Positions 1-7,348 are shown, counted from the stretch's first letter. The stretch is 7,908 bases of DNA from Actinomycetota bacterium (GCA_003563375.1 PWSB01000148.1:1-7908), one strand, 5' to 3'. Translations and numbers: made by a program. The notes: generated by a model not told the origin, from the letters alone.

Positions 1-50
1 CCACCATGAAAAGGGTTCTTGCTTCCTTATTTAATAAGTGGGATCGGAAA

Positions 51-80
51 ATTATATTTTTTTATTTTATCTAATTCCAA
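51..80 (-). promoter_or_regulatory. Candidate promoter for a gene beyond the left edge
   Basis: In the AT-rich stretch after the Lon-like stop codon, the minus strand shows TATAAT (51-56) with TTGGAA (75-80) at an 18-nt spacing, a 6/6 and 4/6 match to sigma-70 boxes. It points left, out of the window. The downstream stretch has an AAGGAA purine run and an ATG at 7-5, but the spacing between them (about 15 nt) is too long to call a start with confidence. Chance matches are likely in such AT-rich DNA. Confidence 0.3.
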
Positions 81-115
81 ACCATCCAAATGCATTTTAT
101 CAAATTTTTAAATAT

Positions 116-2509
116 TTAGTCATCCCTTTTAGCCTCAGATTCTTTGAGGGAAGCCTGATAATCTTTTATTTTCCTATTGACCAGATAATTGATACTGTCT
201 TCAGGGTAGGTCCCGTCTTCCTTTTTTTCACCAGCAGGTCTTCCGGTGAGTATTTCTATGGCCTCTTCCACATCGGATACAGACCAGATATGGAATTTAC
301 CCTCTTTTACAGCATCAATTACCTCTTGTTTTAACATGAGGTTATCAGTATTGCTCTCAGGTATTATAACTCCCTGCTCCCCATTTAGGCCTTTAGCTTT
401 ACAGACATGGTAGAAGCCTTCAACTTTTTCATTGACACCGCCAATAGCCTGCACCTGGCCGTTCTGGTTTATGGAGCCCGTGACTGCTATATTCTGCTTA
501 ATGGGAACCTCTGATAATGCGGAAAGGATAGCATAAAGCTCAGCACCTGAAGCACTATCCCCTTCCACCCCTCCATAACTTTGTTCAAATACAAGTCTCG
601 CTGAAAGGTTAAATGGTTTATTCTGGGCATATTTTTTAAGCATGTAACCGCTTAGGATCATTACTCCCTTGCTGTGGACAGGTCCCCCAAGCTTAGTCTC
701 CCTTTCTATGTCAACTATGCCTTCTTTTCCTATGCCTACAGTAGCTGTGACCCTGGAGGGTCTTCCAAAAGAATAATCTCCTATGTTTATAAAGGATAGC
801 CCATTTACCTGCCCCATCTCTTCCTTGTCTATATCTATGAGTATTACCTCTCTCTGGATCATCTCATGCACCTTTTCTTCCAAAAGATTGGACCGGTAAA
901 TTTTCTGCTCTATAGCTTCTGTAATATGTTTGGCTTCTATATATTTTGATCCGCCACTCTTTGCATAGTGGTTTGCTTCCAGCAGCAAATCTCCGATTTC
1001 AGAGAACTTTGTTGAAAGTTTTTTTTGGTCAGATACAAGGCGCGAACCATATTCTATTGTCTTTGCGATAGCTGATGCATGAAGATGCTTTAATTTTTCC
1101 TTATCCCTGAAAGTGCAGATGAAAGATGCATAGTCATTTATGGTCTTTTTCTTTTTATCCATGGACCAGTCATAATCAGCCTTTATCTTAAATAGTTTTC
1201 TAAAATCCTGGTCATAGTTGAAAAGTAGATTATAGAGGATGGGCCTCCCGATCAAAATTATTTTTATATCCAGTTTAATAGGTTCGGGTTTTAAGCTTTT
1301 GGTAGTGATCAGGCTCAGCCTTTCCACAGCTTCCTCTATTTCGATCTTTTCATCCCTCAAAGCTATCTTCAGGCTGTCGTAGGAAAGGAAATTTTTTAGA
1401 AGCCCTTCCACCGGTAGGATAAGGAAACCCCCATTTGCACTATGGAGAGAGCCATTCCTTATCATGGTAAAATCCGTTGTGAGCAATCCAAACTGTGTCT
1501 CCCGCTCTATCTTTCCGAAAAGATTCCCATAATTAGGATTATGTTCTATTATCACCGGGGCTCCTTCAGAATCTGAGTTGTCAACCACAACGTTTACCTC
1601 ATATTTTCTAAAAGGTTTTTCCTTCATCCAGGGGAATGCCATCTGTGTTTGTTTCTTTTTATCTTTATCCATAAAAAGCTCAAGGTTGTCCAATATATCC
1701 TCTTTTACTTCATCAATATATGTAACCACTGCATCTGTTTCGCTGTATTTTTCTTTCAGTTCATCAACCAGCTCCCCGATGGTATAAATAGCAACATCAT
1801 TATTTAATTTTTTAATATCTTCTTCCACCTTCTTATCAAGTTTTTTTACTTCAGTCATTGTATTTTTTAGCTCTTTACTGAGCTGGGTCCTTTTTTGCTG
1901 GATTTTGTCCCTATCCTCTTTTTCCATGGCCATAAACTCTTCTTCATTCATGATCTTGTTGTCTACCACCGGCAGGATAAATAATCCAAAAGCTGTCTGC
2001 TTTAGCACAAATCCCTCGTTTTTGGCTTTTTCCTTCAGGTGGGAAATCATCCTGTTTTTATGCTGTTCTGTATTTTTGGTTATATTCTCGATCTTCTGGG
2101 CATAGTCCTTGCTCATAAAAGCTTTGGGAAGAAGTTCGCGTATCTGGCTTATGAATTTAGACATATCCTGCTTAAATTTTTTGGCATTGCCAGCCTTTAG
2201 CCTGATGGCTTTAGGCTGATAGGAGTTTTTGAAGTTATTGACATAGCACCAGTCGTAAGGAACAGGTTTTTGTTTTGCAAGCTCATTGACAAAACTTTTT
2301 ACACTGGTAGTCCTGCCTGTACCGGACAGCCCCGAGACAAAGATATTAAAACCTTTTTCTTCGATGTTTAAGCCAAAACGAAGGGCCTTGACTGCCCTGT
2401 CCTGGCCTATAATGCTTTCAAGCGGTTTTAGGTCTTCGGTGCTTTCACAATCGATATCCCTCTCTGACATGATCCCTGCTAGTTCCGTATGTTTTAATTC
2501 TCTGGCCAT
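116..2509 (-). CDS. LonB-type (COG1067) ATP-dependent protease, AAA plus S16 Lon protease domain
   Basis: A 797-residue ATP-dependent serine protease of the Lon-like family with an N-terminal AAA_32-type ATPase region and a C-terminal S16 peptidase domain; it is expected to unfold and degrade proteins in the cytoplasm. Seen: the conserved entry motif LKPLESIIGQDRA (27-39); a P-loop GLSGTGRT (60-67) with Arg66 where Lys is canonical; a Lys/Glu-rich, probably coiled-coil insertion (about 108-280); an ANGGFLILPVEGLL stretch (358-371) at the Walker B position, lacking the usual Asp; and the protease domain from about 555 to 755. The catalytic dyad is Ser652 in GDSASG (650-655) and Lys695 in GGVNEK (690-695), 43 residues apart as in known Lon proteases. 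A charged tail follows 755. No transmembrane segment is seen, unlike archaeal LonB. The ATG start follows an AGGGGGAG purine run with short spacing, and the next Met (residue 14) has no better site. The gene lies 90 nt after the zinc-ribbon gene, behind a candidate promoter. Family assignment is very sure; the substrate is unknown. Confidence 0.95.
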   Translation of the reverse strand: MARELKHTELAGIMSERDIDCESTEDLKPLESIIGQDRAVKALRFGLNIEEKGFNIFVSGLSGTGRTTSVKSFVNELAKQKPVPYDWCYVNNFKNSYQPKAIRLKAGNAKKFKQDMSKFISQIRELLPKAFMSKDYAQKIENITKNTEQHKNRMISHLKEKAKNEGFVLKQTAFGLFILPVVDNKIMNEEEFMAMEKEDRDKIQQKRTQLSKELKNTMTEVKKLDKKVEEDIKKLNNDVAIYTIGELVDELKEKYSETDAVVTYIDEVKEDILDNLELFMDKDKKKQTQMAFPWMKEKPFRKYEVNVVVDNSDSEGAPVIIEHNPNYGNLFGKIERETQFGLLTTDFTMIRNGSLHSANGGFLILPVEGLLKNFLSYDSLKIALRDEKIEIEEAVERLSLITTKSLKPEPIKLDIKIILIGRPILYNLLFNYDQDFRKLFKIKADYDWSMDKKKKTINDYASFICTFRDKEKLKHLHASAIAKTIEYGSRLVSDQKKLSTKFSEIGDLLLEANHYAKSGGSKYIEAKHITEAIEQKIYRSNLLEEKVHEMIQREVILIDIDKEEMGQVNGLSFINIGDYSFGRPSRVTATVGIGKEGIVDIERETKLGGPVHSKGVMILSGYMLKKYAQNKPFNLSARLVFEQSYGGVEGDSASGAELYAILSALSEVPIKQNIAVTGSINQNGQVQAIGGVNEKVEGFYHVCKAKGLNGEQGVIIPESNTDNLMLKQEVIDAVKEGKFHIWSVSDVEEAIEILTGRPAGEKKEDGTYPEDSINYLVNRKIKDYQASLKESEAKRDD

Positions 2510-2541
2510 TCTCCCCCTTTGGTAAAGTAACTTATTATGTC

Positions 2542-2577
2542 ATTATATAATAAAGATAATTAAATGATTAATGTAAA
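2542..2577 (-). promoter_or_regulatory. Candidate sigma-70-type promoter for the Lon-like gene
   Basis: The 90-nt gap before the Lon-like gene is very AT-rich. On the minus strand it holds a perfect TATAAT (2542-2547), though the hexamer 17 nt upstream of it (TAATCA, 2565-2570) matches the -35 consensus poorly. An alternative pairing is TTTACA (2572-2577) with TATTAT (2547-2552) at a 19-nt spacing. Either would start transcription about 25-30 nt before the ATG. AT-rich DNA makes chance matches likely, so this is a moderate call. Confidence 0.4.
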
Positions 2578-2599
2578 AAAATAAGGCGGAAAACAGCGG

Positions 2600-3166
2600 T
2601 TATCCTACCAGGCTGTAGATGAGATAAACTATGACCGCTACCACAATAAGTCCTACTATTATAAGGCATCCGGGACTTTTAAACATAGGTCCAAGCATAT
2701 CCTGCGGGGAGGGCTGCTGACCGGCTTTATTCTGTTCTTTGGGCTTAAAATCTTCTTTTAGGCTGAAACCGCAGTATGGGCAGAGGTTAAAATCGTTTTG
2801 TATAGGTTTTTTACATTCAGTGCATATTTCTTTACCCATCTTTTTTAAAAGCCTTATCTTGGTATCTACATCCTTATCTTTTAAGTTAAACACGTTCTTT
2901 AACTTATCAAGGACCTTTTGTTCTTTTTTTGTTATCTCTGAATCCTCAAAGAATTTAATATAAGTCTGTGCATAAAGCTCCAGGATATCTTCGGTGTCAA
3001 AATGCCTAAGGGTTTCTATTTCTTCTCCTGAAAGATCTTTGTAGACTAGTATATCTTCTTCGATTTTATCAAATTTTTTATCCAATGCTTCGTCGCATTC
3101 TTCGCAATATAGGGAATCTGCGTCCTCCGGCAGTTCCTTTCTGCATAATTTGCACTTATCAACCAT
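2600..3166 (-). CDS. Small double-zinc-ribbon protein with C-terminal membrane anchor, function unknown
   Basis: A 188-residue protein I do not recognise as a named family. Seen: an N-terminal zinc ribbon with CxxC pairs at Cys5/Cys8 and Cys21/Cys24; an acidic, helical middle (about 28-110) whose segment EDSEITKKEQKVLDKL (74-89) followed by a short LKDKDVD stretch resembles the helix pattern of TerB-like or EF-hand-like modules; a second zinc ribbon with Cys115/Cys118 and Cys129/Cys132; a Pro/Gln-rich linker (about 140-160); and one hydrophobic helix (about 166-188) ending at the C-terminus. No signal peptide is present, so the likely topology is tail-anchored, with both ribbons in the cytoplasm. 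The ATG is preceded by GGAG at a 5-nt spacing, a good ribosome site. It starts 59 nt after mrfA and 90 nt before the Lon-like gene. A role in recruiting a partner to the membrane is only inference; the zinc ribbons could bind nucleic acid or protein. Confidence 0.85.
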   Translation of the reverse strand: MVDKCKLCRKELPEDADSLYCEECDEALDKKFDKIEEDILVYKDLSGEEIETLRHFDTEDILELYAQTYIKFFEDSEITKKEQKVLDKLKNVFNLKDKDVDTKIRLLKKMGKEICTECKKPIQNDFNLCPYCGFSLKEDFKPKEQNKAGQQPSPQDMLGPMFKSPGCLIIVGLIVVAVIVYLIYSLVG

Positions 3167-3193
3167 TTTTTCTCCAATCTGGTCTGGCTATTG

Positions 3194-3222
3194 ATTATAA
3201 AAGCTTTCGGCTCCAAATGGTT
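3194..3222 (-). promoter_or_regulatory. Weak candidate promoter between mrfA and the zinc-ribbon gene
   Basis: The 59-nt gap after mrfA contains a perfect TATAAT on the minus strand (3194-3199), but the hexamer at 17-nt spacing (AACCAT, 3217-3222) is a poor -35. It could drive the zinc-ribbon gene with a leader of about 20 nt, or the gap could simply be an intra-operon spacer. No hairpin with a U-run is seen here, so read-through from mrfA is likely in either case. Confidence 0.22.
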
Positions 3223-3225
3223 ATT

Positions 3226-5478
3226 TTAAAATAATTTCTGTAATATCTCCAATATTTTTTCCGATGCCCGTTTATCAAGCGGCTGGTTTTCATTTCCGCA
3301 TTTTGGAGAATATATGCAGGCCGGGCAACCATGTTCACAGCTGCAATCCCTTATAAGTTCGTGGGCCATGGTGGCAAGCCTCCCAAAAAGTTCAAATGCC
3401 TTTTCAGATAAGCCGATTCCTCCTTTGTAGGCATCATATATGAATATGGACGGTTTCTGGTTGGGTGCATAGAAAGGGTAAGAACCCCCGCCGACATCCC
3501 AGCGGTCACACATCACCAGCAAAGGCATAAGGGCTATCATCCCGTGCTCTATGCCGTGAAGCCCTCCTCCGAAATCCATCCCCTGGCTGTTTAAGGCCAA
3601 CCTGATACCATCCGGGATGGTAAACCAAAGGCCTATGGTATCAAACTCCAACGGCGGCAGGTCAAGCGGGTCTGTGCTCAGGACCCTGTCATATTTTATG
3701 GTCTTGTATCCAAAAAAGTTTTCCACCACTTCGATCTTTCCAAGGCTGATGCAAAAACCTTCCTTTTTATGCTCTTTGATATTCTCCAGTATGGTTACCT
3801 TTACATCGTTTAAGGCATCGGTATAGTAATCAAGGTCATCCTTTTCAACGGTTATAAGTTTTTTGTCAAGATCAAAATCTTTGACCAGATAAGTTACTCC
3901 GCGGTGGAGCATCACCGCTCCTTTATGGGCTTCCCGGTAGGCTTGGGCGGTGCTCATGGTCTCAAGAATGCTTCCCTTCCAGATTATCTTAAACCTGTCC
4001 CCCTGTCCGCTTTCAAGGCTTACCAGGCTGCTTGGATATTGCTTTCCGCAGTATATCCAGCCGTTTTCAGTCTTCCTCATCAACCTGTTGTCCCCAAACT
4101 CATCTAAAAGTGCTAAAGCCTTAGAGTCAAAATATTTGGAATCCAGTTCCTCCCTTATGGGGAGCTCTGCAGAGGCACACATCAGCTGGCCGGAGTTTAT
4201 ATAAGGGTTTGTAAGGTCTACGACCGCATTTTCAGCAGCTCCCTCCAATAGGTAAGACGGATGTTTCATAAGGTACTGGTCCAAAGGATTCTGAAATGCT
4301 ACAAGGATTACCAGGGATTCCCCGGTCCCCCTTCCCGCCCTTCCAGCCTGCTGCCGGGTGGATATAATAGTACCCGGAAAGCCTGAGATCAAGACCGCAT
4401 CGAGGGAACCGATGTCGATTCCGAGCTCCAGTGCATTTGTGGATATTATCCCCAATAAGCGGCCGCTCCTTATATCCTGTTCTATCTTCCTCCTTTCCGG
4501 GGGAAGATAGCCTGCACGGTAAGAGGTTATACGTTTTTCAAGGCCGCTTCCCTTAAGGGCATCTCCGGCCCACTTATTGATAAGTTCTGCCATTTTCCTG
4601 GATACTGTAAAACATAGTGTCTGTATGCCCCCTCTGATGAGGGCGCAAAACAGGCTGGTGGTCTCCTGGTGGGCAGAATAGGAGCCGATACAATCGTAAT
4701 AGGGGTTGTATAGAATAAATGTCTTTTCTCCACTCGGGGAGCTGTCTTGATCTATCCAATCAAACTCCAGGCCGGTTAGCCTTGAGGCAAATTCCCGGGC
4801 ATTTGCCAGGGTAGCTGTAGAGATTATAAATTGGGGAGATGAGCCGTAAAAATCAAGGATCCTTCTCATCCTCCTCAGAAGCAGGGCGATGTTAGACCCA
4901 AATACACCTCTGTACTGGTGTGCTTCATCGATCACCACATACTTTATGTTTTTGTAAAATCTCTCCCATTGATAATGCCAGGATAAGATATGGTGTATCT
5001 GATAAGGATTAGACAGGATGATCCTTGAGTTTGACCTTATCCGGGGCCTTTTGGATTTTGGGGTATCCCCATCATATATCTCTGCTTTGAGACTGATCCC
5101 GGTAATCTTTTCCATTTCCTTTATTTTTTTTAGCTGGTCGTTTGCCAGGGCTTTGGCGGGATAGATATATAATGCACAGGCTTCGGGTTCATCCCGTAGT
5201 TTTTCAAACACAGGTATATTAAAACTAAGGGTCTTCCCCGAGGCAGTAGGAGTGGTGATCATTAAGTTTTTGCCCTCCAGCAGTATATTTATAGCTTTGC
5301 ACTGATGGTCATAAAGCTTGATGTTTTTCTCATCCAGGAAAGCTTTTAGCATTTTGCTAAGCCCCGGGACTTCTCCGTATAAAGGCTTTTTGGGGCTAAA
5401 GACCCCTACATGCTCTATCCTGGGAGAGAACCGCTGTTCGGATTTTAACCTGTCTAAAAAATCTAGTATTTTTCCCAT
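3226..5478 (-). CDS. mrfA: MrfA/YprA-like DEAH-box helicase with C-terminal zinc-binding DUF1998/MZB domain
   Basis: A 750-residue superfamily 2 DNA helicase of the YprA family (B. subtilis MrfA, mitomycin repair factor A), which translocates 3'-5' on DNA and works with the nuclease MrfB. Seen: Q-motif-like YDHQ (56-59); Walker A TPTASGKT (76-83, Lys82); motif Ia YPAKALANDQ (106-115); DEAH box (184-187); motif III STATLAN (220-226); motif V STNALELGID (346-355); motif VI QQAGRAGRG (376-384). The C-terminal DUF1998/MZB region (about 600-735) has the typical LHGIEHGMIALMP (640-652), a GGIGL turn (686-690), and a cysteine cluster Cys712, 714, 718, 721 and 727 running into CGNENQPLDK. Length and motif order match the family and nothing is truncated. 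The ATG start overlaps the end of mrfB by 16 nt with only a weak GGA next to it, so translation probably depends on coupling to mrfB. Gene order is mrfB-mrfA, the reverse of B. subtilis. The family call is very sure; its role in repair of cross-link-type lesions is inferred from MrfA. Confidence 0.95.
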   Translation of the reverse strand: MGKILDFLDRLKSEQRFSPRIEHVGVFSPKKPLYGEVPGLSKMLKAFLDEKNIKLYDHQCKAINILLEGKNLMITTPTASGKTLSFNIPVFEKLRDEPEACALYIYPAKALANDQLKKIKEMEKITGISLKAEIYDGDTPKSKRPRIRSNSRIILSNPYQIHHILSWHYQWERFYKNIKYVVIDEAHQYRGVFGSNIALLLRRMRRILDFYGSSPQFIISTATLANAREFASRLTGLEFDWIDQDSSPSGEKTFILYNPYYDCIGSYSAHQETTSLFCALIRGGIQTLCFTVSRKMAELINKWAGDALKGSGLEKRITSYRAGYLPPERRKIEQDIRSGRLLGIISTNALELGIDIGSLDAVLISGFPGTIISTRQQAGRAGRGTGESLVILVAFQNPLDQYLMKHPSYLLEGAAENAVVDLTNPYINSGQLMCASAELPIREELDSKYFDSKALALLDEFGDNRLMRKTENGWIYCGKQYPSSLVSLESGQGDRFKIIWKGSILETMSTAQAYREAHKGAVMLHRGVTYLVKDFDLDKKLITVEKDDLDYYTDALNDVKVTILENIKEHKKEGFCISLGKIEVVENFFGYKTIKYDRVLSTDPLDLPPLEFDTIGLWFTIPDGIRLALNSQGMDFGGGLHGIEHGMIALMPLLVMCDRWDVGGGSYPFYAPNQKPSIFIYDAYKGGIGLSEKAFELFGRLATMAHELIRDCSCEHGCPACIYSPKCGNENQPLDKRASEKILEILQKLF

Positions 5479-6524
5479 TCCAGATGAAGCTTAGAAAAGA
5501 CAGAAGCCAGTGATACCAAATCCTGCCGGTTATGGTGTATAAGGGGGACCAACGGCCCGATATTTTTTTGGTCTAAATAGTGGAGGTAAAACTCAGGGAC
5601 CAAAAAACCGGGGATATCCTGCTCTCTTTCTATGTTAAGGAGATTTTTTTCCAGATAGGTAAGTTTAAAACTGGAAAACCTGCCTTTTAGCATATGCCTG
5701 CAGAAATACAGCATATCAAAATTAACCCTTTCCAGGTCTGGCTCAAGCCTGTAATAACGGTGGCGCTGCTTTATAAAAGGGATATCGAACATGGCACCGT
5801 TAAAGGTTATAAAAGCACTTTTGCTGGTTATATTATTTTTTAGGGACAATAGAAGGCCGGCTTCTTCCTCATAATCCCTGGCCAGGTACTGTTTTACCAG
5901 GATTTTACCTTTTTCTATTCTTGCAGTCCCCATAAGGATAATAGGCATGTTTGAAAGCCCCAGAGTCTCGATGTCCAGGATCAGAAAATCCTTATGGTCA
6001 TTAAAAGAAGAAAGGCAAAAAAAATGGGGATGTGACTTCGAAAGCCATCTGCACAGCCACCCAATAAGGTTTTCCTGGTCCAAATTTTTTAGAAAATCAA
6101 TAAACTGTTTTGCTTCTTTTCTGTATCTTGGATGGGAGGCAAGTTTCTCAATAGTGTCATATCCTTGCAATTTGAGTTTTTTTTCTGTTATTTTCCCGAT
6201 TCCATATATAAGTTTCAAATCAGAAAGAAGGCTTTCTACGGCTCTATTTTTGTCAGGCTTTGTAATCGTCCCGTCCACGCTGCTTTCGATTAAAAAGCAT
6301 GGTCCCATCCCGGTATCAATCTGCCTGCCCCCAAAGACCTCTTCTAAACATCTCCCCTTATAATCCCGGACCAGCCTGTCCTTTAAGGTTACATATTCTT
6401 CTTCTTCCCTTTTCCATCTTTGGACGTATTTTCTCCCAATATGTATCAACTGCCCGCAGTTATTGCAGTAATTATCAAATTCATCTACGTCTATCCTACA
6501 ATTGCCGCAGAGCATCCCGGTCAA
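5463..6524 (-). CDS. mrfB: MrfB/YprB-like DEDDh 3'-5' exonuclease with N-terminal zinc ribbon and HhH-like segment
   Basis: A 353-residue RNase H-like exonuclease of the YprB family (RNase_H_2), the partner of MrfA in B. subtilis DNA repair. Seen: zinc ribbon Cys6/Cys9 and Cys20/Cys23; a basic linker; a helix-hairpin-helix-like stretch LIYGIGKITEKKLKLQG (105-121), a probable DNA-binding element; then the nuclease domain (about 178-350) with Exo I LDIETLG (183-189; Asp184, Glu186), Exo II FNGAMFDIPF (241-250; Asp247) and Exo III HHNRQD (330-335; His331, Asp335). All expected metal ligands are present, so it should be active. Unlike B. subtilis MrfB, no C-terminal TPR region follows the nuclease domain. 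The start given is a TTG whose TTGA overlaps the transaldolase stop by 4 nt; an ATG 9 nt further in (position 6515, giving 350 residues) is about equally plausible and keeps the whole zinc ribbon. The 3' end overlaps mrfA by 16 nt, which supports joint function. Confidence 0.92.
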   Translation of the reverse strand: MTGMLCGNCRIDVDEFDNYCNNCGQLIHIGRKYVQRWKREEEEYVTLKDRLVRDYKGRCLEEVFGGRQIDTGMGPCFLIESSVDGTITKPDKNRAVESLLSDLKLIYGIGKITEKKLKLQGYDTIEKLASHPRYRKEAKQFIDFLKNLDQENLIGWLCRWLSKSHPHFFCLSSFNDHKDFLILDIETLGLSNMPIILMGTARIEKGKILVKQYLARDYEEEAGLLLSLKNNITSKSAFITFNGAMFDIPFIKQRHRYYRLEPDLERVNFDMLYFCRHMLKGRFSSFKLTYLEKNLLNIEREQDIPGFLVPEFYLHYLDQKNIGPLVPLIHHNRQDLVSLASVFSKLHLEWEKY

Positions 6525-7348
6525 TCACCCCTCAAAAGACTTGCGTATTCCTGCACGACATCCCCTGTAAATTTCTCCATTCCTTCCCTGGTTTTTAAAT
6601 GGCATACCAGGCCTTTTATTACATTATAAGGTGCTGTAGCTATATCGGCACCGGCAAGCGCCGATTCCCTGAGTTGTCTTGTATTCCTTATGCTGGCAGC
6701 AAGCACCTTGGTGCCTATCCCATACCTATTAAAAATCTTTACTATTTTTCTCACCAAATCTATTCCTGACAGGATGCCGTTATCGTCTAACAGCGTGCTC
6801 CCCTGGGTGATCCCTTCAGAAGGGAAATAATCTTCTTTTTTGAAAGTGATGCCTGCCCTCTTCCTTATATGGTCATCTATCCTGCCTACAAAAGGGCTTA
6901 CAAAGCTTGCTCCTGCTTTAGCTGCAAGGAGTGCCTGTTCAGGGGTAAAGATGAGGGTGCAGTTGATGGGGATACCTTCTGAAGCCGCGGCCTTTATTGC
7001 TCCTACAGCATCAAAATCATTTTCTTTGTCTCCGAAAGCGCAGTTAACAGGTATTTTTACATATACATTGTTGGCAACTGGATTAAAAAGGTCATAAAGC
7101 CTCCTTGCTTCATCTATCATCTGCTGTTCGTCCAGGCCGATGACTTCAAGGCTTACCGGAAGGCCAGGCACCGTATTTAGTATCTTTTTAATATAATCTG
7201 CCATGTTGATCTTAGCCTTACCGCTTTTTCTGATGTTCTCAACAGCTTTTTTTACCAGGCTGGGATTCAGGGTCACACCATCAAGTATCCCGTAAGACTG
7301 TATTTCTTCGATCTCTTCCAGGATCCCGCTGTCTAAAAATAATCTCAT
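6521..7348 (-). CDS. tal: Transaldolase family protein (TalC/FSA-like size with transaldolase-type active site)
   Basis: A 275-residue class I aldolase of the transaldolase family, a cytoplasmic TIM barrel. It probably moves dihydroxyacetone units between sedoheptulose-7-phosphate and glyceraldehyde-3-phosphate in the non-oxidative pentose phosphate pathway. Seen: Asp6 in LFLDSG; TLNPS (26-30, Asn28); Schiff-base Lys98 in YVKIPV (96-101); SPFVGRID (151-158), with Phe153 at the position that is Tyr in E. coli fructose-6-phosphate aldolase and Phe in TalB, and Arg156 at the phosphate-binding position; then LAASIRN. The Phe argues for transaldolase rather than F6P aldolase. It is longer than FSA (220 residues) mainly because of an insertion after RID (about 160-190) whose KKEDYFPSE resembles the TalB loop. 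The ATG at 7348 follows GGAG at a 7-nt spacing and overlaps the transketolase stop by 4 nt (ATGA), so the two are translationally coupled. Family is very sure; the exact activity is inferred from residues. Confidence 0.93.
   Translation of the reverse strand: MRLFLDSGILEEIEEIQSYGILDGVTLNPSLVKKAVENIRKSGKAKINMADYIKKILNTVPGLPVSLEVIGLDEQQMIDEARRLYDLFNPVANNVYVKIPVNCAFGDKENDFDAVGAIKAAASEGIPINCTLIFTPEQALLAAKAGASFVSPFVGRIDDHIRKRAGITFKKEDYFPSEGITQGSTLLDDNGILSGIDLVRKIVKIFNRYGIGTKVLAASIRNTRQLRESALAGADIATAPYNVIKGLVCHLKTREGMEKFTGDVVQEYASLLRGD
6528..6533 (-). promoter_or_regulatory. mrfB: Shine-Dalgarno site that bears on the mrfB start
   Basis: GAGGGG, the core of a GGTGAT-containing purine stretch inside the last codons of the transaldolase gene. 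It is 3 nt from the TTG at 6524 (tight) and 12 nt from the ATG at 6515 (long). Neither spacing is ideal, so both starts remain open. The location inside the upstream gene implies translational coupling. Confidence 0.5.

Noticed and set aside
26..38. Perfect 13-nt palindrome (CTTATT-T-AATAAG) as a possible terminator of the Lon-like gene
   Set aside because: It is AT-only apart from the end pair, has a one-base loop and no following U-run; it is too weak to call a terminator.
38..334. Plus-strand open frame of 98 codons at the left edge
   Set aside because: It is mostly antisense to the 3' end of the Lon-like gene. Its hydrophobic composition reflects AT-rich DNA read in reverse, and it has no family features.
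2571..2605. T-run after the zinc-ribbon gene on the minus strand as a possible rho-independent terminator
   Set aside because: The preceding CCGC and CCGCC segments do not pair with each other, and only a 3-bp stem can be drawn, so no terminator hairpin is supported.
4527..4759. Two short minus-strand frames inside mrfA
   Set aside because: They are out-of-frame shadows of the helicase domain, which is continuous and conserved across this stretch.
5947..6363. Plus-strand open frame of 138 codons opposite mrfB
   Set aside because: It lies fully antisense to a gene with intact catalytic motifs, its translation is rich in Ser/Phe/Pro with no recognisable domain, and it has no good ribosome site.
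3226..6524. Helicase-nuclease pair as an anti-phage defence system
   Set aside because: The domain content and DUF1998 cysteine cluster could suggest a DISARM/Dpd-type component, but the pair matches housekeeping MrfA/MrfB much better, and no methylase, phospholipase or other defence partner is nearby.
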